From positions 218,626,205 through 218,690,204 of the forward strand of contig CP136064.1 in the NCBI GenBank assembly GCA_032622095.1: a DNA stretch of 64,000 bases, in the 5' to 3' direction. The position numbers and the translations under genes are program-made. Positions 21,111 to 29,387 of this stretch are shown piece after piece (positions within the stretch are counted from its first letter, which is position 1; each line of letters opens with the position of its first letter). The notes below the pieces were generated by a model. The model was given only the letters and a program-made list of their open reading frames with translations. It was not told where the DNA came from and made no database searches. This DNA is from Siphonodentalium dalli (lineage: Eukaryota > Mollusca > Scaphopoda > Gadilida > Siphonodentaliidae).

Positions 21111-21806
21111 TTAACGACGTGTGAATTTAGTTTTTAAACAGAAATCTCCATAGCTGTAAATATTTCCAAACATTTCAATAATCCAAGTATTATAGTCTTC
21201 TATTCTTCTGTTTGTTCTGTAAACAAAAAAATCATTTCCTATAATGTTTTTAATTTTTGCATATGTTGACATTTTTTTTGTTAACAAATACCCATAGATC
21301 CTAGGAACTGATTTAAAGGTTCCCATAGCAAGAGGATAATTATCTTCATACTTTGTATAATGAATATAGTCATGTTCATCAAAAGTTTCTAAATCTAAAT
21401 GGTGTTCATCACCACCAAATATCCAAAAATCAGATATTCTTTCAATGAGAAAAAATGCTTTGAATTTAATAAATGATTCAATATATTTTTGAGAGAAATG
21501 AGAAAATATACTTGTCTCAAGATAGTCCAATCTCTGTAAACATTCGTCGACATCACAGCATCGTAGTATTGCTTCCTTTTCTCTTTCAAACCAGACTTCT
21601 TGTAATTCCTTCTTTATCTCTGGAATAAGTGTTGACTGTGCCACCAAATATCCATAAATCTTCTCAGCAATTTCTGGAGGTACTACTCCTGTCAACATCT
21701 TGACATGAAATGACTCAACATCTCCATCCGTATGGATATGTGTGAATACCATTGACGAGTTTTCGTTTTGTGTACACCGATCTGAAAGTTTTGGTTTGAC
21801 ACTCAC
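21111..21806 (-). CDS. Unknown Polinton protein, 231 residues
   Basis: The gene lies between polymerase B and the ATPase on the same strand. It overlaps the last 92 nt of the polymerase frame in a different frame and ends 33 nt before the ATPase start, so the three look co-transcribed. The protein is rich in aromatic and acidic residues (FWIFGGDEHHLDLETFDEHD) and has a basic C-terminus (CLKTKFTRR). No membrane segment, signal peptide or catalytic motif is evident. Position suggests a replication or virion gene of the element, but I do not recognise a family. The frame is intact with an ATG-type start, unlike the polymerase beside it. Confidence 0.65.
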   Translation of the reverse strand: MSVKPKLSDRCTQNENSSMVFTHIHTDGDVESFHVKMLTGVVPPEIAEKIYGYLVAQSTLIPEIKKELQEVWFEREKEAILRCCDVDECLQRLDYLETSIFSHFSQKYIESFIKFKAFFLIERISDFWIFGGDEHHLDLETFDEHDYIHYTKYEDNYPLAMGTFKSVPRIYGYLLTKKMSTYAKIKNIIGNDFFVYRTNRRIEDYNTWIIEMFGNIYSYGDFCLKTKFTRR

Positions 21807-24800
21807 TAATCAGTTGATGGTTCTTTTGTCTTTTAATTCTGGAAGGATACTCAACAACAGTTTTGAAATTTTCACGATCATTAACACATTGTACCATTGT
21901 TTCAAAATTAACTTTTTGACTTGTGCTGTAATCAAGAGTGATACCTTTTACCTTACATTTGGTGTATCTTCTCCCATCTTTGATGTATTCATATCCGTAG
22001 TTCTTTGGCCCAAGTCCAACAAATTTGACAATCTTTGCATCTGGATGTTCGTCGCTCCATTTCCCCAATCTTCCTTCGATAGTTTTGATGTTCTTCTTTG
22101 ATGGATCACTGGCATACATACAGCTGTCTGTATCAAAATACAGCACTCTATCTCCAAGTTTTTAAAAAACTTTATACAATTGTAATCTTGCATACGCTGT
22201 AACAAAAGAAGCAACAACAACATTTGCTGAATGATGAGGTTCAATATTATCTAAAATATCAACATAATTTACCAGAATGAATTTGTCACCATCAAGAAGT
22301 GTAACATTTTGAACAATTATATTGTTACTAGTAAGCAATTCAAAATAACGTGATGGCTTATCCACATACTCTGTTATTGAAATAAGATTTCATTGTGCAT
22401 TCTTACCCCATATACAATTAATCATAATTTTAGATATTTGGCAAATTGATTCAACTCTGTAACCAAGACTTTCCAGTTCATCTTTCTTCTGTTGAGTTCT
22501 TGTATATAATTCTTCCATGGTGAGCATCGTATAGGGATTCTTGTATTGTCTGTTGTAACATTTTGGACATCCATGAAACAGACATCCATTCATCTCAAAA
22601 ACTGTTCTTGTGGCTTCCTCATAGCCATCGACGTAGTGTCCACCAATCTTGATTTCTCCTCCATTCAAAGCATGCTTAATTGTTATCATACGTGACAATG
22701 ATAGATGTTGAAGCCAACGTATCGCTTTCATGGAATAGTTTTTAGCACATGGGTATCCACCATCTGGAATGATTCCAATTGTTTTCTCTGGCATTGAATT
22801 CTTCCTCCATGCCAAATTGCAAACTTGCGCCAATGTTATTGACTCAATGAACGGGTCAATCTGTTCTGTTTCCAATATGTATTTCCTGAAATTTCCACAT
22901 CCATGGCGAAGAATATCCACGTCTGATTTGCAGTACTTCTCCATCTCTTCTTGGAAGTTGAATATCACGTAATTTTCTATTTTCTCATTGTACCATTCAA
23001 AGAATTTCTCTCGATTTTCCACGCTCATCATGTCTGGTTTGTAGTAATCAGAAGCCAAGTAAGGTCCAATGTAATTTTGAAACTTTGGTGAATTCACCCA
23101 ATGTGGAAAGTGTCCTTTCGCCATCTCATTCAGCTGAAAAGTTTGTGGAAACTTTGAAAGCGGCATCATCAGAAAACTCAGAGAATCAATAACTTTCACG
23201 CTGTTGCATTTTAAACTGAGAATTTTGTTTCCATTCATGATCAGTTCTGGTTTATGAATTCCACTTTGTATGAGTGCTTGAAGTAGAAACTGTGCATCGT
23301 ATCCCTGAGCATTATGTGCTATTGCAACACATCCTTTGTGATCTTGGTGGAATAACCAGTTTGTGAAGTCTGTTAAAATGTTGTCACCCTTGAATACAAA
23401 TTCTCTGGAATCCGGTCCGCATGTTTCACATTTTTCTTCGATTGGTTTGCACATGCAATCTCCACAAGCGGTATGTGCAACACAGAAGTTTGGAATATGA
23501 ACACCTGTGTCTTGTCTGCATTCAAAGTCAAAGAATACATATGGAATCTTTGCAGGTTTCTTTTCCGGTGATTCATATTTTGGAATGTAGCACCTGTGAT
23601 CTGCTTCAACGATTTCTTTGCAATGTTTGCATTTCTTCAACCCCGCACATATATGTCTGCTTGATTTATTGGTGAGAATTTCTTCATCACAATTGTTGCA
23701 TAGTTGAACCAAATCACATATTTTTCTTTTCTGTTTTCCTTCCGTCTTCAAATGGTTATCGAAACAAGATTTACTTCTGAATGATCGTCGACACGTTCTA
23801 CACTTCACCCAATTTGTGAAATTACACTGTGTCAATGACCAGCATGCACAAACAAATCTGCATCGATGATCGCCACGACTTTTGAATCCAATGTCACAGA
23901 ATTCGCAGTAGTAGCTGGTGCCTAGAAATCCTTTGATTGATGTTATGGTGTCGAAGTGATTGTTGTTGTAGTAGATGTGTACACATTTGCTCTCCGAACA
24001 CATTTCTGCAGGTTCAAATAGAAATCCAGCGCCAGCAAATTCATTGTGAATTTTCACAACATATTCTGGATACAATATTTCTTGAATCTTGTGGAACTCA
24101 TTGATACTGCAAACTGTATCGTGTGGAATGCCAGCACGGTTGAGTAGATTTTTTGCTGCATCTGTTTGTGCTATGTATATTGATTGTCTTATTCTTTTCC
24201 ATTTCTTTGACCAGCACGCAGATCCATCACTATCTGCCTTACACATTCCGACGACAATAGATCTTGCCATACACATAACATCATCAGCATTTTCAATCCG
24301 GACAATACTTCTTTTTACTTTTGTCAGCTTGTTCTTGTCTGCAAATGGTCCATAATGTAGTGAGTGTCGTGTACCACCTTCCGGAATATCTGTAACGAAG
24401 ATTTCGAAATTGAGTGCACCGTCATGAATTGTAAAGTCTGCATTTGATTGAACCACATTTTGAATATTATCCATGAGTGTCCCACCATTCAATTCACTGG
24501 CTTTTGTGAATGGAATGAAAATGTTCATATCAAGTCCTGGATGATTTATCGTAACTCTGATTCTTGTCTTCTCATTTGCTGAACATTTGTGTTTCAATTC
24601 TTCTGTCAACTTCTCAAATATCTCTGGAATGTTCTCGATTGGATCTGTAAATTTCTAGAATTTCACACCAAATTGTCGTGCTGCTGATTAAAATTTTCTG
24701 GAAAATTTCTCCGAGTTCAGCTCCAATTTGAAATATTTTGTTGGATTGAACACAACACGCTCTCTAGCCAGACTTCTCTTTCTCTTCCCACCAATTTCTC

Positions 24801-24972
24801 TATTCTGTCTTCGACCGCGTCCAATCTGCCCATCACTAGAATTTTCTTCACTTTCTGCCCCATCAGTTTCCATTTCGCTCTCTTCAATAACTGCAGGCCT
24901 TGGTCTTTTTCTAACAATATCTTCTTCGCTGGTGGCGTCGTCTGAAACAGGTCTTTTAATTCTCTTAAACAT
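21715..24972 (-). pseudogene. Protein-primed family B DNA polymerase, inactivated
   Basis: Polintons replicate with this polymerase. The N-terminal part (24,972 on) is acidic-then-basic. Four CxxC pairs lie at about 23,900-23,600. Exonuclease motifs follow: FFDFE (about 23,525), AHNAQGYD (about 23,310) and YCKSDVDIL (about 22,920). Then come the Polinton-typical VDGYEEAT...NGCLFHGCPKC block (about 22,640-22,555), a WGKNAQ motif-B region (22,393-22,410) and YFDTDS, the motif C metal site (about 22,130). Four stops lie in this same frame: TAA 24,688-24,690, TAG 24,655-24,657, TGA 22,390-22,392 (where family members have Arg, so probably CGA decay) and TAA 22,162-22,164. The palm stretch with motif A (DxxSLYP) is missing: the sequence passes directly from the LGYRVES block to the motif B region, an apparent in-frame deletion. 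It is therefore catalytically dead. Confidence 0.85.
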
Positions 24973-25053
24973 TTTTGTCTTGAGTTTTGTCAGCAAAAAA
25001 TATTGCGACTGGCTTCTTCGGATTTGAAGTGTAAAGTGTAGAATTACACCTGC

Positions 25054-25060
25054 TTTTATA
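25054..25060 (-). promoter_or_regulatory. TATA box of the polymerase-ATPase cluster
   Basis: Minus-strand CTATAAAAGC, about 80 nt before the first ATG of the polymerase frame (24,972). A second copy from the 214-bp duplication lies at 25,268-25,274. Confidence 0.55.
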
Positions 25061-25134
25061 GCATTTTCATCGCGTGAACAATCGTGTTTTGTTTTTTTCA
25101 GCTATGAAAGAGTAACCTTTTGGGAAATGTGTGT

Positions 25135-25150
25135 GGCCCTGAAAAGGGCC
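25135..25150 (-). terminator. Histone-type stem-loop, duplicate behind gene E
   Basis: Minus-strand GGCCCTTTTCAGGGCC in the distal copy of the 214-bp duplication. A transcript passing the first hairpin would meet this one. Confidence 0.7.
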
Positions 25151-25348
25151 GTTTTCTCTTTTCCAGGATTCATAAGAATTCTGACAAATCAGGATATATC
25201 CCGTTGGGATTAATTGTCACAGACCAAATAGGATTTGATATGTGCGCCGCACCAACCTGAGCAAAGCTTTTATAGCATTTTCATCGCGTGAACAATCGTG
25301 TTTTGTTTTTTTCAGCTATGAAAGAGTAACCTTTTGGGAAATGTGTGT

Positions 25349-25364
25349 GGCCCTGAAAAGGGCC
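25349..25364 (-). terminator. Histone-type 3' stem-loop, gene E
   Basis: Minus-strand GGCCCTTTTCAGGGCC, 19 nt past the stop of gene E at 25,384, with AGAAAAC before and ACACAC after. Confidence 0.75.
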
Positions 25365-25383
25365 GTTTTCTCTTTTCCAGGAT

Positions 25384-25737
25384 TCATAAGAATTCTGACA
25401 AATCAGGATATATCCCGTTGGGATTAATTGTCACAGACCAAATAGGATTTGATCTGTGCGCCGCACCAACCTGAGCAAAGCTGTCAATCGCTGCATTGCA
25501 CAGATCTTTCTTCTTGATCTGTGACAAGATCTCCACGAGATCAAGATTGCTTGATTCTTGAACATCACATACTTTAGGCAATGGTCGTCGGCGAGTCAAA
25601 AAATCTCTTATCATCTGCTTCTGAACCCTACTTTGTTTAGGAGAATCCTGCCATTTCTTATATCTTCTTATTTCCGTCTCCTCTGACGAATCTCTCTTCC
25701 TCCACAACTTCTTGAGAAATTTCTTTAAAGACGGCAT
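25384..25737 (-). CDS. Small basic protein E, 117 residues, unknown function
   Basis: ATG at 25,737 gives MPSLKKFLKKLWRKR, a strongly basic, possibly amphipathic N-terminus. A middle part rich in Arg/Lys/Glu follows, then a neutral C-terminus with AIDSFAQVGA and a NPNGIYPDL end. A small DNA-binding or virion protein is possible, but I do not recognise the family. It precedes the polymerase on the same strand, has the shared upstream motif about 75 nt before the start, and ends in a histone-type hairpin. The frame is intact. Confidence 0.6.
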   Translation of the reverse strand: MPSLKKFLKKLWRKRDSSEETEIRRYKKWQDSPKQSRVQKQMIRDFLTRRRPLPKVCDVQESSNLDLVEILSQIKKKDLCNAAIDSFAQVGAAHRSNPIWSVTINPNGIYPDLSEFL

Positions 25738-25811
25738 AATGAATGAAGTTCACTGAAAAAGTTAAAATATTTGTATACATTTGACACGGGCGACAATGAA
25801 ATCACATGTCG

Positions 25812-25858
25812 CGTTGGCGTTAAAATTGACAAATATTTCCTGACGTTGTGTTTTTTCA
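25812..25858 (-). promoter_or_regulatory. Shared upstream motif, gene E
   Basis: Minus-strand TGAAAAAACACAACGTCAGG then AAATATTTGTCAATTTTAAC and GCCAACGCGACATGTGATTT. Apart from small differences it equals the gene B upstream region. Confidence 0.6.
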
Positions 25859-26275
25859 GAGACGGATCAACATGCATATTTTTCTTGATCATTATTGCAT
25901 AGCGATCAAACAAATGTTTTTAATTTCGTTAGATCATTATCTATTATTTGGTACACATGATTTGATATATTTGTTACCTCGTTAGGAAAATATGGAATGT
26001 TTTTCTAGTTTTTGTTTTGGAATTGTACATATTTTATACATAAAAAACTGAACACAAGATTGTTACACGGGCGTCAATGAAAACACAACGCATTGAACTT
26101 AAAAATTGACAAGTATTTCCTCAAGTTGTGTTTTTTCAGAGACGGATCAACATGCATATTTTACTTGATCATTATTGTATAGCGATCAAACAAATGTTTT
26201 TAATTTCGTTAGATCATTATCTATTATTTGGTACACATGATTTGATATATTTGTTACCTCGTTAGGAAAATATAG
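25859..26275. repeat. Repeat cassettes between gene E and the right arm
   Basis: Two copies of the inner cassette (from 25,858 and 26,138) with a variant motif region between them. Non-coding on both strands apart from short frames generated by the cassette itself. Confidence 0.65.
26083..26142 (-). promoter_or_regulatory. Diverged, orphan copy of the shared motif
   Basis: The minus strand reads AAAACACAACTTGAGGAAAT then ACTTGTCAATTTTTAAGTTC. It has the same layout as the functional copies but altered at the ACGTCAGG core, and no gene follows. A twin lies at 28,365-28,425. Confidence 0.45.
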
Positions 26276-26337
26276 AACTGATATTTTCCATAAATGGTTG
26301 ACAGCTAATGACCGAGGTCCTGTCATTTATTCAAAAG

Positions 26338-26345
26338 TATAAATT
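26338..26345 (+). promoter_or_regulatory. TATA box before gene D fragment
   Basis: AGTATAAATTCAG, 32-39 nt upstream of the ATG at 26,377. The intervening TTCTCATTTTAG could hold the transcription start. The mirror copy is at 20,425-20,432. Confidence 0.45.
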
Positions 26346-26376
26346 CAGTTGTTGTTACTTTTCTCATTTTAGAACC

Positions 26377-26628
26377 ATGTCGTCCGCCGAGATGTTTAGT
26401 CATGATGAACTGTCACAAATTATAAATTTCTTCACTTTTGCAGCTGAATTATTTCTTGAAAATGATTGGAAATTACCATCACAGACAAAAAAGTTTTTTC
26501 AGAGACGGATCAACATGCATATTTTTCTTGATCATTATTGTATAGCGATCAAACAAATGTTTTTAATTTCGTTAGATCATTATCTATTATTTGTTACACA
26601 TGATTTGATATATTTGTTACCTCGTTAG
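26377..26628 (+). pseudogene. Truncated start of gene D (right arm)
   Basis: The same 5' fragment as at 20,276-20,393 (MSSAEMFSHDELSQI...), cut at about 26,500 by the cassette AGAGACGGATCAACATGCAT. The frame runs on through cassette sequence to 26,628. Its original partner is unknown. That both arms have the same cut means it happened before the arms were copied. Confidence 0.55.
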
Positions 26629-26873
26629 GAAAATATGGAATGTTTTTCTAGTTTTTGTTTTGGAATTGTACATATTTTATACATAAAAAACTGAACACAA
26701 GAAACATACTGAACATTTTTCTTGATCATTGCATTTGATAACTTTACTTGGTCATCGTTTATGAACGAAGATGAATTCATATGTTAAAACATCTTAATTA
26801 ATTGCATATACTATCATGAATTTAATCTATAACATATCGAAATGGTGAAACTAACAGATAATGCACTGAAAAG
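26629..26873. repeat. Promoter-side cassette before gene C (right)
   Basis: Non-coding. Contains CATATGTTAAAACATCTTAATTAATTGCATA and the CTCGTTAGGAAAATATGG block shared with the other intergenic cassettes of the element. Confidence 0.6.
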
Positions 26874-26918
26874 AAACACAACGTCAGGAAACATTTGTCA
26901 TTTTTAACGTCAAAGCAT
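26874..26918 (+). promoter_or_regulatory. Shared upstream motif, gene C fragment (right)
   Basis: AAACACAACGTCAGGAAACA then TTTGTCATTTTTAACGTCAA, followed by GCATTATGTGCTTTCTCTAC exactly as before the OTU gene. Confidence 0.55.
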
Positions 26919-26951
26919 TATGTGCTTTCTCTACCGCCTGCGCAATCGTGA

Positions 26952-27215
26952 TACAAGTTCAAGACGGATCTTCAGATTTATTCTATTGTTCTCAACATAT
27001 CTGCAATCCCCGAACCCTTGATGGCGATACTGAGAGGAACTATGGGGATGACACCGCAGATAATGTGGGACAGGTACGCAAGAGAAGTGACCGCCCGTTT
27101 AAAGCTGATCATGCAAAAAAGAACAGCAACCATACCAGCCGAGCCTAGCTGTCCTATTTTATCTGAGGCGGGACAACAAAAGCAAAATTCTCACTCTGAG
27201 AAAATTGGGAAGTGA
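26952..27215 (+). pseudogene. 3' fragment of unknown gene C (right arm)
   Basis: Right-arm twin of 19,562-19,825: the frame is open for 87 residues after a TGA, and the first ATG is at 27,021. The 19-nt distance from its stop to the hairpin matches the other genes, which supports this frame over the overlapping frame ending at 27,148. The upstream region is the OTU-type promoter, so the 5' part of the gene has been replaced. It could still produce a short protein from the internal ATG. The family is unknown. Confidence 0.55.
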
Positions 27216-27234
27216 ATTTGATGTCGTACAAAAC

Positions 27235-27250
27235 GGCCCTTTTCAGGGCC
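27235..27250 (+). terminator. Histone-type 3' stem-loop, gene C (right arm)
   Basis: GGCCCTTTTCAGGGCC with AAAAC before it, 19 nt past the stop at 27,215. Confidence 0.75.
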
Positions 27251-27261
27251 AAAACAAAAAC

Positions 27262-27277
27262 GGTCCTTTTCAGGACC
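27262..27277 (+). terminator. Second histone-type stem-loop with compensatory change (right C)
   Basis: AAAAACGGTCCTTTTCAGGA followed by CCAACCAA. The stem pair C-G is replaced by T-A on both sides. A purine-rich CAAAAAGAAAAAC, like the histone downstream element, follows about 15 nt later. Confidence 0.75.
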
Positions 27278-27487
27278 AACCAATTTTTTCAAAAAGAAAA
27301 ACTTTTAGCATTGCTTAAGAACTAATAATGTTCCTTGTACCCTATGTTTCGTTTTGAAAAAATCACGCCACGAATAATTTAAAACGAAATATACTTGCAA
27401 ATATTTGTTGTTGAATAAATTATGAATTGAACAATCGTGTTTTGTTTTTTTCAGCTATGAAAGAGTAACCTTTTGGGAAATGTGTGT
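27278..27487. other. Convergent spacer between genes C and B (right)
   Basis: Non-coding, inverted copy of 19,290-19,499. No further signal seen. Confidence 0.6.
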
Positions 27488-27503
27488 GGCCCTGAAAAGG
27501 GCC
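27488..27503 (-). terminator. Histone-type 3' stem-loop, gene B (right arm)
   Basis: Minus-strand GGCCCTTTTCAGGGCC, preceded by TTTAAAAC and followed by ACACAC, 22 nt past the stop at 27,526. Confidence 0.75.
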
Positions 27504-27525
27504 GTTTTAAATTTATCATCTGACT

Positions 27526-28014
27526 TTAACACCGTTTTGTGTTTTTCTTATATCTTGACATATCTTTCCCATGAGAACCGAGAGCTTTTGCGAATTCATC
27601 ACATTTCTCTGTATCTCTAGATTCTTTACAAGGAAGATGAAATCTGACTTTTGTCTCAGTAGAAGCCTTCATGATACTCTTAGGTTGTTTTTCTTTCGTC
27701 GCCGATGATTTTGCTTTTTTGATCCGTTTCTGCTCTTTCGATCTCTGAACATCATGAACCCTGATTGGGATATCTATCTGTTCTGCAACGAAACGAAGAC
27801 TCACTTTCACTTCATGATGCGTTACTTGCGTTTTCACGTCAATATCCCTGCGAAGACATCTCAGTTCATCTAAAATCGCTTTTAAAATGAGTGTATCACC
27901 ACCTATAGTCATTGTCGTATTAGCTTGGACTGTTGACTGTGGCGCAGCATATGTATTCTGTGCAACAGGATCACTGTATATCTCACTCTGAAGAAATTCT
28001 GTTAACGGATCCAT
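27526..28014 (-). CDS. Small basic protein B, 162 residues, unknown function
   Basis: I choose the ATG at 28,014 (MDPLTEFLQSEIYSD); a longer frame to 28,047 begins at a non-ATG codon. Residues about 38-75 (TLILKAILDELRCLRRDID) look helical or coiled-coil. The rest is Lys/Arg-rich (KEQKRIKKAKSSATKEKQPK) and ends in SRYKKNTKRC. A nucleic-acid-binding or structural protein is plausible. I recognise no family. It diverges from the OTU gene across a cassette with two copies of the shared motif, and ends in a histone-type hairpin shared with gene E's 3' flank. The left-arm copy has a stop at codon 6, so this is the only full-length copy. Confidence 0.6.
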   Translation of the reverse strand: MDPLTEFLQSEIYSDPVAQNTYAAPQSTVQANTTMTIGGDTLILKAILDELRCLRRDIDVKTQVTHHEVKVSLRFVAEQIDIPIRVHDVQRSKEQKRIKKAKSSATKEKQPKSIMKASTETKVRFHLPCKESRDTEKCDEFAKALGSHGKDMSRYKKNTKRC

Positions 28015-28104
28015 CTCTTGATAGCAATGCAATGTAAGGTTGATCAAATTCGAAAATATTTGTATACATTTGACACGGGCGACAATGAAATCACATGTCG
28101 CGTT

Positions 28105-28147
28105 GGCGTTAAAATTGACAAATATTTCCTGACGTTGTGTTTTTTTA
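28105..28147 (-). promoter_or_regulatory. Shared upstream motif, gene B (right arm)
   Basis: Minus-strand AAAAAACACAACGTCAGGAA then ATATTTGTCAATTTTAACGC, about 90 nt before the ATG at 28,014. A GTATACAAATATTTT stretch lies between. Confidence 0.6.
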
Positions 28148-28777
28148 GAGGCGGATCAACATGCATATTTTTCTTGATCATTATTGCATAGCGATCAAAT
28201 ATTTTTAATTTCGTTAGATCATTATCTATTATTTGGTACACATGATGATATATTTGTTACCTCGTTAGGAAAAATATGGAATGTTTTTCTAGTTTTTGTT
28301 TTGGAATTGTACATATTTTATACATAAAAAACTGAACACAAGATTGTTACACAGGCGTCAATGAAAACACAACGCATTGAACTTAAAAATTGACAAGTAT
28401 TTCCTCAAGTTGTGTTTTTTCAGAGACGGATCAACATGCATATTTTACTTGATCATTATTGTATAGCGATCAAACAAATGTTTTTAATTTCGTTAGATCA
28501 TTACACATGATTTGATATATTTGTTACCTCGTTAGGAAAATATGGAATGTTTTTCTAGTTTTGTTTTGGAATTGTACATATTTTATACATAAAAAACTGA
28601 ACACAAGAAACATACTGAACATTTTTTCTTGATCATTGCATTTGATAACTTTACTTGGTCATCGTTTATGAACGAAGATGAATTCATATGTTAAAACATC
28701 TTAATTAATTGCATATACTATCATGAATTTAATCTATAACATATCGAAATGGTGAAACTAACAGATAATGCACTGAA
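28148..28777. repeat. Divergent intergenic cassette between genes B and OTU (right)
   Basis: Two inner cassettes (from 28,148 and 28,423) and one orphan motif (28,365-28,425), so it is longer than the left-arm equivalent by one cassette. Non-coding. Confidence 0.7.
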
Positions 28778-28824
28778 AAGAAACACAACGTCAGGAAACA
28801 TTTGTCATTTTTAACGTCAAAGCA
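28778..28824 (+). promoter_or_regulatory. Shared upstream motif, OTU gene (right arm)
   Basis: AAACACAACGTCAGGAAACA then TTTGTCATTTTTAACGTCAA, ending about 40 nt before the ATG at 28,862. This is the complete form of the motif. Confidence 0.6.
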
Positions 28825-28861
28825 TTATGTGCTTTCTCTACCGCCCGCGCAATCATGATAT

Positions 28862-29368
28862 ATGTTCAAGCACGGCAGCGAACAATTTATTCTGCATTCA
28901 ATGATGACTGCTGTAAACATAACCGATCTTGACGAGATGATGGTCCGTGGGGTATACTGTAAAGCAGTGTACGGCGAAGAAATATCTCTATTTTGGAGGG
29001 CACTCAGCATTGGGGTTTACGGGACGACCGATGGATGGATGGTTCTGAGAGATGTGGTAGTTGACCTGTACTACACAGAGAGGGACGAACTTGGTGCGTC
29101 GGCACAAGACTTACGGCACTCACCACTTTTGGCCGAATCAAGATTGATGGTTGAATTAGCGGCGACTGTTATACAGCGACCTATCGTCATGTTTGATGCT
29201 ACCAAAGGCGGCTACAAATCAACACCAAGATTCAAGTCACCAATACCTCTAATGTGGATCCCCCACGCTTGCCACGAGCATTATTGTGAATGCGAAATAT
29301 GGATGAGGAGAGGAGACAAATCAATTGAAGTTTTGTCGAACAAAGAAGTTCAATGTGGCGGATTCTAA
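28862..29368 (+). CDS. OTU-like protein, 168 residues, with Ser at the expected Cys
   Basis: The OTU fold is a deubiquitinase/cysteine protease fold. The N-terminal third contains EEISLFWRALSIGVYGTTDG, which lines up with the family block D-G-N-C-L-F-R-A-L-S..-Y-G. The second part has a helix (ESRLMVELAATVIQRPIVMF) and then PLMWIPHACHEHY, matching the region with the C-terminal catalytic His. At the nucleophile position both arm copies have Ser (residue 42), with one extra residue (Trp) in the loop. The product may therefore be a non-catalytic ubiquitin binder or use another geometry. ATG at 28,862; intact frame; hairpin 19 nt after the stop. The left-arm copy is frameshifted. Fold assignment is by motif order only. 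Confidence 0.6.
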   Translation: MFKHGSEQFILHSMMTAVNITDLDEMMVRGVYCKAVYGEEISLFWRALSIGVYGTTDGWMVLRDVVVDLYYTERDELGASAQDLRHSPLLAESRLMVELAATVIQRPIVMFDATKGGYKSTPRFKSPIPLMWIPHACHEHYCECEIWMRRGDKSIEVLSNKEVQCGGF

Positions 29369-29387
29369 ACTATAACAAAAATAAAAC

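Larger units (their letters stand above)
25052..25479. repeat. 214-bp tandem duplication carrying a TATA box and a 3' hairpin
   Basis: GCTTTTATAGCATTTTCATC begins at 25,052 and at 25,266. Each copy includes the polymerase TATA box, the sequence AACAATCGTGTTTTGTTTTT, a histone-type hairpin and the last ~100 nt of gene E. The copies are nearly identical, so the event is recent relative to the polymerase decay. Confidence 0.9.
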
